This document shows positions 47,758-60,784 of a stretch of 64,000 nt of DNA, piece by piece. A program made the translations under genes and the position numbers. The notes beneath the pieces were generated by a model. It made no database searches. It worked only from the letters and a program-made list of their open reading frames with translations, and was not told the origin of the DNA. This stretch comes from Selaginella moellendorffii. Lineage: Eukaryota; Streptophyta; Lycopodiopsida; Selaginellales; Selaginellaceae. The stretch lies in contig NW_003314267.1 in the NCBI RefSeq assembly GCF_000143415.4, positions 2,877,028 to 2,941,027 of the forward strand. The letters run 5' to 3'. Each line of letters starts with the position of its first letter. The first letter of the stretch is position 1.

Positions 47758-48840
47758 CTAGAGTAAGGAATAATAGGAGAATAAGGGTGATTTAGACAAG
47801 CTAAATGCAAATAAAATGTACAAATATAAACATTTTTTAAGGATAATTACTCAACTCTACTAACGTGAATGCATGAAATATAGAAATATGCATATCCAAT
47901 TAACCCTAGCTTATATAAGAGCGAGGTGTCTAGATTGAAACCAATCAAATGGGCTCATATATACATATGTATAATGTTTAATATAAGTGTTTAAAAGGTG
48001 GATTTATTTTTTTAAGTCAAAGTGTTGTGTATACTATTATCCTTATTTGCATGTATTATATAAATATAAGGAATAATATAAAAAAATTTAAAAAGAATGA
48101 AATAACCATATGATATGCATCTGTAGGTAAAAGGTAAGAGAAAGACCATATATATTCTTATATGAAATGCTTAAAGTAATTTTCTGTGTATTGCATGCAA
48201 CAGCACTAATAGTAGTGCTTATTATTTATTAATCCAACTGATTAGAAGTTTATTTTTATAAACATGTTTAAAATTTAAAAACAAAAGATTAGTTTTACTA
48301 CTTATCAATCATTAGATGGTAGAATAAACTAGAATATACTAGGAAATGTTTATGAAAATTTATAAATTATAATCATGTTTATAATTTGTAAATACAAGAT
48401 TAATCTAAATGAATAACAATTGTTACATGGTAGAATATCTGAGAATATTCTAAAATACTATCGTTTGTATAATGGTTTTTGGTTTGCTTAAGCAAAAAAT
48501 TATACATGATCCAAGAACAGTTATACGTGGATCTATGCTAAAGTGCCAAGCTGGTAGGATCTGATTTCAGGAATCCTTTATTGGTGCAATGCACCTTATT
48601 ACAGAATGTCAAGTATAGCAAAAGCAATATAAAACTCCACATGAATTTTCTATCTTTGTCCATAAATGCTAGTGAATTGGCCAATAAAAATATAAGCTGA
48701 ATTGGTTTTGAAATTTCCAACTACACACCTATCCCATGGCAACCGCATGGAAGACTTAATGATAACAGAGAACGATCGGGTGAGCTGCCTGTGGCTGAAA
48801 CCTATCCACTTGCTCACAAGGATCTCCTGGCACTTTAGTC
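47758..48840. other. AT-rich intergenic DNA before the gene block
   Basis: No coding frame, RNA gene or clear element seen. Two related segments (about 48,240-48,310 and 48,340-48,430) share TTTATAA..ATCATGTTTA-like strings and may be a decayed short repeat. Confidence 0.4.
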
Positions 48841-48848
48841 ATATAAAT
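48841..48848 (+). promoter_or_regulatory. Putative TATA box of the cysteine protease gene
   Basis: ATATAAAT lies 66 bp upstream of the protease start codon, leaving room for a short leader. Judged by motif and spacing only. Confidence 0.45.
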
Positions 48849-48913
48849 GACGGCACGGCTCCTCACTCTTTTCATCAGGGGATGATGTATGGATAAGTAC
48901 GTGAATTGATTGA

Positions 48914-50107
<1,194 letters not shown>

Positions 50108-50131
50108 TGTGTGACACTGGAATATGAAGTG

Positions 50132-50151
50132 AATAAAATGCTCCAAATAAA
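50132..50151 (+). terminator. Polyadenylation signals of the cysteine protease gene
   Basis: AATAAA occurs twice, 25-45 bases after the stop codon, and only 55 bases before the next gene's start codon. Confidence 0.6.
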
Positions 50152-50205
50152 AGCCCTATATAGCCTTTAATAAAGAGAGGAAAGTGGGGGGGCGGGGGAG
50201 GTTTC

Positions 50206-52636
50206 ATGGAACAAGACGCTGCCGCTGTGCTCTTGCTCCTCCTGTGTCAGCTGCTGCACCTGCACCCCGCCGTTGAGGCGGCCCTCAACCAGAATGGATT
50301 CAACATCGAAGGTAAACGCGCTCTCTTTTGCTTGCTTGGGGCACAACCCTCGCTCGTGTCTGTGTCCCCAGTCTCCGCTCTCTTTGCCTTCAAGCAGAGC
50401 CTGGTGGATCCGCAGAACGCAATGTCGGGATGGGATAAGAACGCCGTTGATCCTTGCTCCTGGATTCACGTCTCTTGCTCCGAGCAAAACGTCTCCAGGG
50501 TGTATGTGTGCTTGCCTTGTCTGGTCTCCAACCCTTTGTTCCTTGCCTGCAGTGAACTCCCGGGGTTGCAGCTATCGGGGCAGCTCTCGCCTCGCCTCGC
50601 CGACCTCGCTAACTTGCAGTATCTGTAAGCTTGTGCAAGCACCAAACTTTCCATCTTACCCAGTGTTATGATCGCAGGATGCTTCAGAACAATAACCTGT
50701 CCGGGCCTATTCCCCCCGAGTTTGGAAACTGGAGCAGGATCATCAGTGTCGACCTCTCCAACAACAACCTTAGCAACCCCATTCCTTCCACCTTGGGCAA
50801 GCTACAGACGCTGCAGTACCTGTGAGTCAGAGTCACTTGATGCCTCGTGTTTAGCGGCTAACTTTGTTGGTGTCAAGTCGGCTCAACAACAACAGCCTGA
50901 GCGGAGCCTTCCCCGATTCGGTGGCCACCATCAGGGCCCTCGACTTCCTGTACGTTTTAGCTATGACTGAAACCAGGCCCAGGCCTCCTTTTGACTTTGA
51001 CAGCCGTTTGTGAGTGTGGTGCGCACAGGGACGTGTCCTTCAACAACCTCAGTGGGAATGTGCCCAATGCGACAACAGCCAACCTCAAGTAAGTCTTGAC
51101 TGTAGCACTAAGCAACCTTCTATGCATTCGCTCGCTGCAGTGTCAAAGGCAACCCTCTGCTGTGTGGCTCCAAGACGAGCAGGATATGTCCAGGAGACCC
51201 TCCTCGGCACCTGGAGCCATTGAGCCAAAGAGGTAGGCCACTCAAATGATCGCTTCATTTCAGCTTTTAGCTTGCAGTTGGATCGGGTGGGAGTGCAAGC
51301 CGGGGAGCTCTGGCGTCGGGACTGGCGGTTGCTGCATTTCTGCTCGCGTCGCTCTTGGCATTTGGAGCGGTGTGGTGGAAACGCCACCACAACCGGCAGG
51401 TCTTTTTCGACGTGAATGGTGAGCTCTGCCTTCATGTGACGGCCCTCACACGTGTGTATGCATACTTGGCTTGCTCAGAACAACAGGATCCGGAGGTTGC
51501 CTTGGGGCAGCTCAAAAAGTTTTCCTTCCGGGAGCTCCAGACGGCCACCGATAATTTCGACATGAAAAATATCCTTGGTCGGGGCGGGTTTGGCATTGTG
51601 TACAAGGGGACACTGCCGGACGGGACCCCTATCGCCGTCAAGCGCCTCAAGGAGGGGTCCAGCAACGGTGGTGAGTATCAGTTCCAAATGGAGGTGGAGA
51701 TGATAAGCCTGGCTGTGCACCGGAACCTTCTCCGCCTCAAAGGCTTCTGCATGACGCCAACCGAGAGGCTGCTCGTGTACCCGTACATGCCCAATGGCAG
51801 CGTGGCGTCACGTCTCCGCGGTACGTAGCCTTTGAAATGTTTGCGGTGCTCAAGGGTGGGGGGCTGGCAGACTTAATATGCGGCAAGCCAGCATTGGACT
51901 GGCCAACTCGGAAGCGCATCGCCCTGGGGTCGGCACGGGGTCTGTTGTACCTTCACGAGCACTGCGATCCTAAGATTATCCACCGGGACGTCAAGGCTGC
52001 CAACATTCTACTGGACGAAGATTTTGAGGCTGTGGTGGGGGACTTTGGCCTGGCAAAGCTACTAGACCACCGAGAATCTCACGTCACAACAGCTGTGCGC
52101 GGCACGGTGGGTCACATTGCGCCAGAATATCTGTCGACGGGCCAGTCATCGGAGAAGACCGATGTGTTTGGTTTCGGCATTCTTCTGCTGGAGCTAATCA
52201 CCGGGCAGGGAGCGTTCGACTTCAACCGCCTCCTCACCAACAAGGACGTGATGCTTCTCGACTGGGTGAGCCTGTCACCGAGTGCTATTGTCCTTGGTCT
52301 TCTAAGTGGCTGCAACAGGTGAAGCAGCTGCAACACGCCAACAACCTGGATCGATTGGTGGATGCGGAGCTCAAGGGGAACTACAACGCAGTGGAGCTGG
52401 AGGAGATGGTGCAGGTGGCACTGCTGTGCACGCAGATGTTTCCAGCGGACCGGCCCAAGATGTCGGAGGTGGTGAGGATGCTCGAAGGCGACGGCCTGGC
52501 CGAGAGATGGGAGGAATGGCAAAAGGTGGAGACTCGACGAAGCCGCGAGGCTCAGCTCATACCACGCAGGTACTACGAGCTCGTGGAAGATTCCAACTCC
52601 GACCTGGAAGCTGTGGACCTGTCGGGGCCAAGATAG
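50206..52636 (+). CDS. LRR receptor-like kinase, NIK type (LRR-RLK subfamily II)
   Basis: About eleven exons encode a membrane receptor kinase. It has a signal peptide ([14 protein letters not shown]) and an N-terminal cap with [12 protein letters not shown]. Four to five LRRs follow, each ending at an intron (for example [15 protein letters not shown] and [12 protein letters not shown]). Next are a transmembrane helix ([19 protein letters not shown]) and the juxtamembrane block [18 protein letters not shown]. The kinase has the G-loop [11 protein letters not shown], the VAIK-equivalent [27 protein letters not shown] and [20 protein letters not shown]. The C-terminus is [26 protein letters not shown] is the subfamily's activation loop. 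All catalytic residues are present. NIK proteins take part in antiviral and developmental signalling; SERKs are the sister group, and the [16 protein letters not shown] wording fits NIK better. It starts 98 bp after the protease stop. Confidence 0.88.
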
Positions 52637-52818
52637 ATATATTTACATGCTTCAGATCCATGTAAAGAATACGATTTGAGATTTCAGGTGTTCCGCACCC
52701 AGGCCTAGGTCAGGTATACGAGGGAGGATTGGTGGCGATGGAGCACGTGGGAGGCTACGTGGAATTGCGCCAGGCACCCTGGCCCTAGCTTGGTGGGGCA
52801 GGCGAGGCGAAAGATTGA

Positions 52819-54336
<1,518 letters not shown>

Positions 54337-54388
54337 GTGATTCTGATTTTGTAAAGGTAATCGTCTCCGCGAAAATAATGTTAGTAAG

Positions 54389-57300
54389 CTACACGCTTTT
54401 GTTGGGAGTGCTGAGGTTGGGAAGCGCCGAGTACGTTTGCATGTCTGGGTTGAAGCCTTTGGCAATCATCTCCTTGAAGAGTGTGTACGCGTCTTCCACT
54501 TGCCCGGCCATGCTCAAGCTCCGGATGAGCACGTTATAGGTGGCAAGGGCAGGTGTGTGCCCCTCCCTCACCATCTCCTGGAGCAGCTCCATGGCCATGC
54601 TCGTGTGGCCCCGCCGGCTGAAACCAAGCACCAAGATGGTATAGGTGATGGAGTCGGGGAAGCAGCTGCATTCAATCATGTCCTGAAACAGTTCGTACCC
54701 CTTGTCCACTTGACCGCTCCTACAGAAGCCGGAGATGAGGGCATTGTATATGTAAGAGTTTGGAACGTGGCCCATCTTCACGAGTCGAGCGCTTTGCTCA
54801 AGGGCGTCCTCCATTCTTCCAGCCTTGGCAAGAGTATCGATGAGCGTTCCGAAGGTCGTCAAGTCTGGCATGCACTTGTTGGCCTGCATCTCGTCGAACA
54901 GATCGCAAGCTTCGTCCGTCCTGCGCAGCTTTTTAAGGCCGTTGAGGAGAGTGTTGTAGGTGACCACGTCCGGAGAATGCTTCCTTCTCTTCATCATGCC
55001 GAAGAAGCTGTACGCCTTCTCATACCTCCCGCAGCTGCTCAGAACATCGATGACGATGTTGTAGGTGCGGCAATCTGGCATGATCCCTTTCCTGTTCATG
55101 TCCTCGAGCAGCTCTAGCGCTTCGTCAACTTTGCCCTGCTTACCGAGGCAGCTGATCAACACGTTGTAAACAACGGTGTCGGGCATGCAACCCGCCTTTT
55201 GCATGTTAGAAAACACCTCCAAAGCCTTGGCCGCTCTCCCTGCCTTTCCAAGAGCATCCATGAGGTAGCTGTACGTGAAAACATCCAGAACGACTCCTGC
55301 TTGCTCCGCCTCTTGAAAAAGGGTCAAGGCTTCCTCGAGCTGCTTTGACTTGCACAGAGCTGTGAGCAAGGAACCGTGCCCAGCTGATGAGAGGCAGAGC
55401 CCCTTCCCTTGCATCAGCCGCAAGTACCTGCGGGCATCCTCAAGCCCCCCGGCTTTCTTGCACAGAACCCTGATGAGGGAGCTGTACATCACGTCCTCTG
55501 ACGCAAGGCCCACGCTTCTGGCCTCGCTGATCACCCTCTCTATGTCATCGCTCCTTCCTGCGTCAACAAGGCCGCTGAGCAGCAAGTCGCACGTGGCCAC
55601 ACTGAGCTCCTTCATCTCCAGAAACACGTTGCACGCCTCGTCGAATTTGCCAGCCCTGGCCAAGGCAGCAATCAGAGTGTTGTAGCCGGACACCTCGATA
55701 GCACCGCCAGGGAATTCCCTCAGGAAATCCAAGGCCTCCTCCATCTTGCCGGCGTGAGCAAGGCAAGTGACGAGAACGTTGGCCATGTGCACCGTGGGGA
55801 GTACAGCGTGCTTGGCCATCTCAGCCGACAGCCTGTGGAAGTCGTCAATCCTGGCCGCCCTCCGCATGCCGTGCAGGATGCTGTTGAACGTGCAGTGGTC
55901 CGGTTGGCAGCCTGCTCGTTGCATTGTCGACAGTAGCTCCCACACTTTGTCCATGTTGCCAGCCTTGCCTTGAGCACCTATGAGCAGATTGTACGTGAAG
56001 ACATCCGGGACGCTCTCCTTGGTCATAGTGCTCTCGAAAAGCTGGGTGGCCTCAGCTAGCCTGCCACACCGGATGAAGCCTTGGATGATGAAATTGTAGT
56101 TGACCGCCGAGAGAGCACAGCCGTCGTGTCGGGCGAGTTCCATGAACGAGGCAACCTCATGCATCTGTCCGGCTCTGCAGTGCGCGTTGACAAGGATGCC
56201 ATAGGTGAAGGCATCGCGGGCACAGGCATGCGCTGTCATGTGGTGGAGAAGGCGGCGGGCTTGCCGCAGCATGCCCAGCCGACAGGTACAGTGGATGAGG
56301 GTGTTGCACACGTTGACGTCGGCTTGAAGACCTGCGCCGAGCATCTCCTGGAAGACGGCGAGCGCGTCAGTTGCTCTGCTCATCTTGCACAAGAAGATGA
56401 CGAGTGTGTCGAAGGAAACGGCGTTTGGCTTGCAGCTGCCCTCCTGCTTGAGCCGCCGAAACATGTCGAGCGCCCGGTCCCCGTCACCGGCCTTGCAGTA
56501 GCCAGCAATCAGGGTGTTGTAGGCGACAACGTCGGGGGCGCAGTCGCACGTCTCCCTCATGTCGGCGAACAGTGTCATGGCCTGCTCCACCCTTCGCACC
56601 TCGCACAGCCAGTGCATGGCGGCGGTGAAGGCCACCGTGTCCGGCTGGCAGAAGTTTCCCCGCCTCATGTCATCCAGCATGCCCATGGCTGCGTCCAAGT
56701 CGCCCGCCCTGCCAAACGCCTGGATGCATTCCGTGCACGTCACCTCCGACAGGCCAACACCCTTCTGCCTCAGCTCCGCCAGCAGCTCCGCCAGCAGCTC
56801 CGTCCTGCCCAGCTTGCAAACCTCCTTGACCATGGCGGTGGCCGTGTGCGCGTCAACCGGCACGCCCGCCTTGAGCAGGTGGTTGTAGGTGGCCAAGGCC
56901 ATGTCGAGGCGCTGCTCCTCGAGAATCACTTTGACCAGGCAGTCGTGGGCAAATGCGTTGAACTTGAAGCCCAAGGCTCCCAGCCTGATGAAAGCTTCCA
57001 CGCCACCTTGCACGCCACCGCGGCCGAGCATCATCTGGCCCAAGCTGCCAAACGTGTCCTTGGTGAGGGGGACGTGCTGAGCTTGCATCTGGTTGACGAG
57101 GCGGAGCGAGAGCGTGAGCTGCTTGTCCCGGCACAGCAGCTGCAGCATGAGGTTGTAGACGGTGCTCGTGTGCCTGAAGGTGGCGCGCGTGCCCGCCCAC
57201 TGGAAGAAGGCGTAAGCGGCCTGGACGTGGGCGCTGAGCTGCTGGAGCACCCGGGCAACCAGCTTTGTGCTGATATCGTACCTGGCGCCCAGGGACTCCA

Positions 57301-57514
57301 TGTCGCCTCGCACCTCATGCTGCTCCTTGACGAATCGGCTTATTTCCTCGGCGCTACACGCCAGGGCCTTGGCGCTGTTGCCCTCCTCCGCCACCACCAC
57401 CAGCGACGCGGCTCTCACCGTGCTCTTGCTGCTCCTGCAGCTGCTGGACGCCCCCCACTGCCTGCTGACCACTGGCAGGCAATGCCAATGCCATGCCACC
57501 ACCGACATTGGCAT
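54389..57514 (-). CDS. P-class pentatricopeptide repeat (PPR) protein
   Basis: A single uninterrupted frame of 1,041 residues, as is usual for plant PPR genes. From about residue 120 it consists almost entirely of 35-residue P-type repeats, recognised by the recurring VVTYNTLL/GYCKAG pattern (for example PDVVAYNTLIAGYCKAG, PDTVVYNVLISCLGKQG and PDVVTYNTLLNGLKKL). No E, DYW or SMR domain follows; the C-terminus ends shortly after the last repeat (PDMQTYSALPNL). The N-terminus is rich in Ser, Arg and Ala and could be a plastid or mitochondrial transit peptide. It would bind a specific organelle RNA for stability, splicing or translation; the target cannot be read from here with confidence. It converges on CCT (52 bp between stops) and diverges from the IWR1-like gene (42 bp between starts). 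Confidence 0.93.
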   Translation of the reverse strand: MPMSVVAWHWHCLPVVSRQWGASSSCRSSKSTVRAASLVVVAEEGNSAKALACSAEEISRFVKEQHEVRGDMESLGARYDISTKLVARVLQQLSAHVQAAYAFFQWAGTRATFRHTSTVYNLMLQLLCRDKQLTLSLRLVNQMQAQHVPLTKDTFGSLGQMMLGRGGVQGGVEAFIRLGALGFKFNAFAHDCLVKVILEEQRLDMALATYNHLLKAGVPVDAHTATAMVKEVCKLGRTELLAELLAELRQKGVGLSEVTCTECIQAFGRAGDLDAAMGMLDDMRRGNFCQPDTVAFTAAMHWLCEVRRVEQAMTLFADMRETCDCAPDVVAYNTLIAGYCKAGDGDRALDMFRRLKQEGSCKPNAVSFDTLVIFLCKMSRATDALAVFQEMLGAGLQADVNVCNTLIHCTCRLGMLRQARRLLHHMTAHACARDAFTYGILVNAHCRAGQMHEVASFMELARHDGCALSAVNYNFIIQGFIRCGRLAEATQLFESTMTKESVPDVFTYNLLIGAQGKAGNMDKVWELLSTMQRAGCQPDHCTFNSILHGMRRAARIDDFHRLSAEMAKHAVLPTVHMANVLVTCLAHAGKMEEALDFLREFPGGAIEVSGYNTLIAALARAGKFDEACNVFLEMKELSVATCDLLLSGLVDAGRSDDIERVISEARSVGLASEDVMYSSLIRVLCKKAGGLEDARRYLRLMQGKGLCLSSAGHGSLLTALCKSKQLEEALTLFQEAEQAGVVLDVFTYSYLMDALGKAGRAAKALEVFSNMQKAGCMPDTVVYNVLISCLGKQGKVDEALELLEDMNRKGIMPDCRTYNIVIDVLSSCGRYEKAYSFFGMMKRRKHSPDVVTYNTLLNGLKKLRRTDEACDLFDEMQANKCMPDLTTFGTLIDTLAKAGRMEDALEQSARLVKMGHVPNSYIYNALISGFCRSGQVDKGYELFQDMIECSCFPDSITYTILVLGFSRRGHTSMAMELLQEMVREGHTPALATYNVLIRSLSMAGQVEDAYTLFKEMIAKGFNPDMQTYSALPNLSTPNKSV

Positions 57515-57556
57515 GCCCTAGTCCTTGTGCTGCTAGTGTCACTAGGTGCCCAGGGT
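57515..57556. promoter_or_regulatory. Shared divergent promoter region of PPR and IWR1-like genes
   Basis: Only 42 bases separate the two start codons, so each core promoter must lie inside the other gene's leader or coding region, or both starts use downstream ATGs. Confidence 0.5.
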
Positions 57557-58861
57557 ATGGCGGGAAGCAGCAAGCCGACGCTGGTGCGCATCAAACGCAA
57601 GCGCTGCCATGAGCCCGTGGACCTCCTATGTAAGTCTCAGCTAGCTACGCATTGCTCTGCCGCTCCCAACCAAAGGCATCGCAGGGCTGGAGCACAGTGC
57701 TACAAAGCGTCGCGGGCTTGATGCCGATGCCGCCAACTTGACACTGCTGGACGCTCCCCACTCCTCAGGTAGCCAAGCTACTTGCTACGTGCACATGTCG
57801 CCTCTTTCTTCCCTTCCCCCCAGGTGGCCAAGGAGGAGGAAAGCTTCTCTTTTGCCGGCTTCAAACTGTCGAGGCTTCACAAGTCAAGGATGCGTCCCTG
57901 TCAGAGTCTCTCATGGTGAGTGTGCTGCGCACCATCTGACCCGAACTGATGGCTGTGGATGGATGCTTGCAGTCCGAACTTTCTGCAACCAGGCAAGAGG
58001 CAAGGAAGAGCGGTTTCAAAAGAGCCAAGACGCCATCTGCATCTGCGGCTGCCAGGCAGCAGCACGAGGTACTTCCGCCGGCCCAAAGCTGCTGCCTGAG
58101 CTACAGCTTGTTTGCAGAGAGACGCCAAAGCCGCGCGCTACAAGCAGGTGTGGAAGAATCGACTGGGTCTAGAGAGCGAGGACGTTATGCCCCAGTTTTT
58201 TCACCTCTACGATGTAGTTCGAACAACAGGTGGTGAGGAAACGAGAGAGAGGTAAGCTGGCGCTAATGCCAACCAGGATTACCCAGCACGAAAAGACAGG
58301 GATCGCGAGGATAACGAGCTGCTGATGAAGTACATGCCACTCCTTGAGGAATTTTGCCCTGAAAACTTTCCTCCCGCCGATGCCTCCACCGGTTAGCGTC
58401 CATGCATACGAGGCCTCACATGTGCCAAGCTTGTCTTGCAGAGGATTTCGTGTACGACGTGTATGTACAGCAGGCGGGGCACGAACAACTAGATGTGAAC
58501 GAAGAAGATGACTTACTAACGTGAGCCATTTCCTTACCCTCGGTTTGAAGATTTCCACGGGGACAAATTGCAGGTTGCAAGTGAGCGATTCGTTTGCCTT
58601 TGGATTAGAGGACCAAGTCGATTCCGACTATGACAGCGAGGACTCAAACCGTAATGTTTCGTGTGGCCATGCCTTACGGAGCGCCTGACCTCTAGATACG
58701 TTACAGGTGAGGATCGCCCCGAGTGCGACTATCCTGACGAAGAAGACGGAGATTGTTCCGAGGACGAGCTAGAAGACTCGGACCCTGACGACGAGAAGAT
58801 CAGCGGCAGCAGCGATGATGAAGAGGACACAAACAAGTATATTTGGAAAAGTCGCAGGTGA
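57557..58861 (+). CDS. RDM4/DMS4-like protein (IWR1 family, RNA polymerase assembly/import)
   Basis: About eight small exons. The N-terminus PTLVRIKRKRCHEPVDLLWLE, with the Trp codon split by an intron, matches the IWR1 signature V-R-V-K-R-K...LD.FWLE. KRRGLDADAANLTLLD follows. The middle has RYKQVWKNRLGLE, the FHLYDVVRT block and LLMKYMPLLEEF. DFVYDVYVQ leads into a very acidic C-terminus (DSDYDSEDSN and a run of Asp/Glu) ending KYIWKSRR. Family members bind RNA polymerase II and related polymerases and help their nuclear import; in Arabidopsis the homolog acts in RNA-directed DNA methylation and development. Introns are 50-70 bp. It converges on the purine gene, with 48 bp between stops. 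Confidence 0.8.
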
Positions 58862-58909
58862 TGGAATCTACTGGTTTTTCTTTCTTGTTGAAAGTGTTTC
58901 CAAGGTGAT

Positions 58910-60652
58910 TTAAGCAACGGGTAGCACAACGGGCTCTTTGATCCGGGTGTCCACCCCAGATGGAGGGAGGTCCAGATGTTTGGGCAGGATGGGATAATTT
59001 CCAGAGAAGCAAGCGTCACAGAAAGTTGGTGCGCTGTGGCCCAGCATTCCCCTCAGCCTCTCAAGTGGCAGGAAGGCGAGTGAGTCGGCCCCAATGAAGG
59101 CGCACGTCTCGTCAATGCTCAGCTTGTGCGATATGAGCTCTTCCCTGGAGGGCGTGTCGACGCCGTAGTAACAGGAGCCCGTGATGGGGGGGCTAGCAAT
59201 CCGCAGGTGTACCTCCTTGGCGCCCGCCTCCTTGATGAGCCTCACAATCTTGGACGACGTTGTACCCCGGACAATGGAATCGTCCACCACCACCACCCTC
59301 TTGCCCTCGAGGACTTCCTTGACGGGAGAGAGCTTCAACTTGACCCCGAAGTCCCGGATCTTCTGGTGCGGCTCGATGAAGGTCCGTCCCACGTAGTGCG
59401 AGCGGATGAGCCCCTGCTGGAACGGGACGCCCGACTTGTAGGCGTAGCCCAGCGCCGCCACCATCCCCGAGTCTGGGACTGCGATGACTACGTCGCAATC
59501 CACGGGTGCCTCCTCGGCCAGCACCTCGCCAATCCTGTACCTGGTCTGGTACACAGACAGTCCGAAGACGACCGAGTTGGGTAGCGCAAAGTAGATGTGC
59601 TCGAAGATGCAGGCCTTGCGCTCCTTGTGTGGCATGAGGCAGAGGGAGCTGACGCCGTCCCTGTCAACCACGATCACCTCCCCTGGGTTCACCTCCCTCT
59701 GGAATTCCGCCTCGATGAGGCCCAGGGCGCACGTCTCGGACGCGAAGACGACGGCGCCGTTGCTCCGGCGGCCCATGACGAGCGGGCGGAAGCCGTAGGG
59801 GTCCCTGGCGGCCACCAGCTTGTCCTCGGTGAGAAAGACGAGCGAGTAGGCACCCTCGAGCTGCTCACAGGCGTGGACGAGGCGAGAGATGAAGGGGCGC
59901 GCCTTGGAGGTGGCGATGAGGTGCAGCACAACCTCGGTGTCGGAGGAGGTGTTGAAGATGGAGCCGCTGTCCTCGAGCATGATGCGGAGCTCGTTGTAGT
60001 TGACAAGGTTGCCGTTGTGAGCCACGCCCACAGAGCCGAAGCGGTAGCCGGCGACAAAGGGCTGGACGTTTTTGAGTACCGAATCACCGGCGGTACCATA
60101 CCTCACGTGCCCGATCGCCGATGAGCCGGGGAGCTTGCTCAGCTTGGAGTGATTGAACACCTCCGACACCAGCCCCAGCCCGGTGATCCCCTTGAGCTGC
60201 CCACCGTCACACGACACAATTCCCGCGCCCTCCTGCCCCCTGTGCTGCAGCGCGTGCAGCGCCAGATAGCACAGCCTGCTCGCATCGCTGTCGCCGTAGA
60301 TGCCCACCACGCCGCATTCCTCCCCCCACGCCCGCTCCGCCGCCGCCAGCATGGGCTGTTCCTCTTGGTGCTCGCATGACCATCGGGCAGAGCATCTGAG
60401 ACTGATACCTCCTCTCGCCTGAGCTGCTGCAATCCTTGGTTTGCTCCAGCCGCCGCTCTGCCAGGGGAGAAACAAGGAGGTGTTGCTGCTACCCGCTGCC
60501 ATCCCGACGGCGGCGGTGGCTGCTGCTAGAACCATGGCTTTTTTAGGGCTGGCGGTGTGGACAAGAGAGATATTCTGTGATGGCGACGGGATCCCCTCAA
60601 GAAACGCACTGAGATATTCCCTGCGCACAAACGGAAGAAAGATAACCCCCAA
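58910..60652 (-). CDS. purF: Amidophosphoribosyltransferase (glutamine PRPP amidotransferase, plastid)
   Basis: An uninterrupted frame of 580 residues for the first committed step of purine synthesis: PRPP plus glutamine to phosphoribosylamine. A transit-peptide-like leader of 100 or more residues precedes the propeptide and the nucleophile Cys in GEECGVVGIYGD. The Ntn-hydrolase domain has LQHRGQEGAGIV, GHVRYGTAG and AHNGNLVNY. The PRPP site is VVVVDDSIVRGTTSSKIV. Cysteines placed as in the Fe-S type enzymes occur in KACIFEHIYFA, GSCYYGVDTP and FCDACFSG. The first Met is at residue 1; Met 40 (VLAAATAAVG) is an equally good start. Lack of introns contrasts with its neighbours but fits plant PurF genes. 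Confidence 0.95.
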   Translation of the reverse strand: MGVIFLPFVRREYLSAFLEGIPSPSQNISLVHTASPKKAMVLAAATAAVGMAAGSSNTSLFLPWQSGGWSKPRIAAAQARGGISLRCSARWSCEHQEEQPMLAAAERAWGEECGVVGIYGDSDASRLCYLALHALQHRGQEGAGIVSCDGGQLKGITGLGLVSEVFNHSKLSKLPGSSAIGHVRYGTAGDSVLKNVQPFVAGYRFGSVGVAHNGNLVNYNELRIMLEDSGSIFNTSSDTEVVLHLIATSKARPFISRLVHACEQLEGAYSLVFLTEDKLVAARDPYGFRPLVMGRRSNGAVVFASETCALGLIEAEFQREVNPGEVIVVDRDGVSSLCLMPHKERKACIFEHIYFALPNSVVFGLSVYQTRYRIGEVLAEEAPVDCDVVIAVPDSGMVAALGYAYKSGVPFQQGLIRSHYVGRTFIEPHQKIRDFGVKLKLSPVKEVLEGKRVVVVDDSIVRGTTSSKIVRLIKEAGAKEVHLRIASPPITGSCYYGVDTPSREELISHKLSIDETCAFIGADSLAFLPLERLRGMLGHSAPTFCDACFSGNYPILPKHLDLPPSGVDTRIKEPVVLPVA

Positions 60653-60784
60653 GAAGGCCTACTTGCTCCTGGGTGCCTGGGATCTTGAGCCGTATCTAGT
60701 AGCAGTGCAAAGAAAAGGAAAGCCACGCTCTCTCACACAACATTAAGTTGTAATAGCAACAGCAGCAGCAGCAGCAAAGGAGCA

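Noticed and set aside
50206-52636. SERK identity for the receptor kinase
   Set aside because: SERK and NIK share most motifs; the AVDPCSW cap, [18 protein letters not shown] and GKPALDW wording and the lack of a Pro-rich spacer favour NIK. SERK remains a second choice.
56081-57721. 546-residue plus-strand frame opposite the PPR gene
   Set aside because: It is antisense to a clear PPR coding region, has no domain, and is explained by the GC-rich codon use of the PPR gene.
59126-60124. Plus-strand frames opposite PurF
   Set aside because: Shadows of a conserved minus-strand enzyme; no recognisable motifs.
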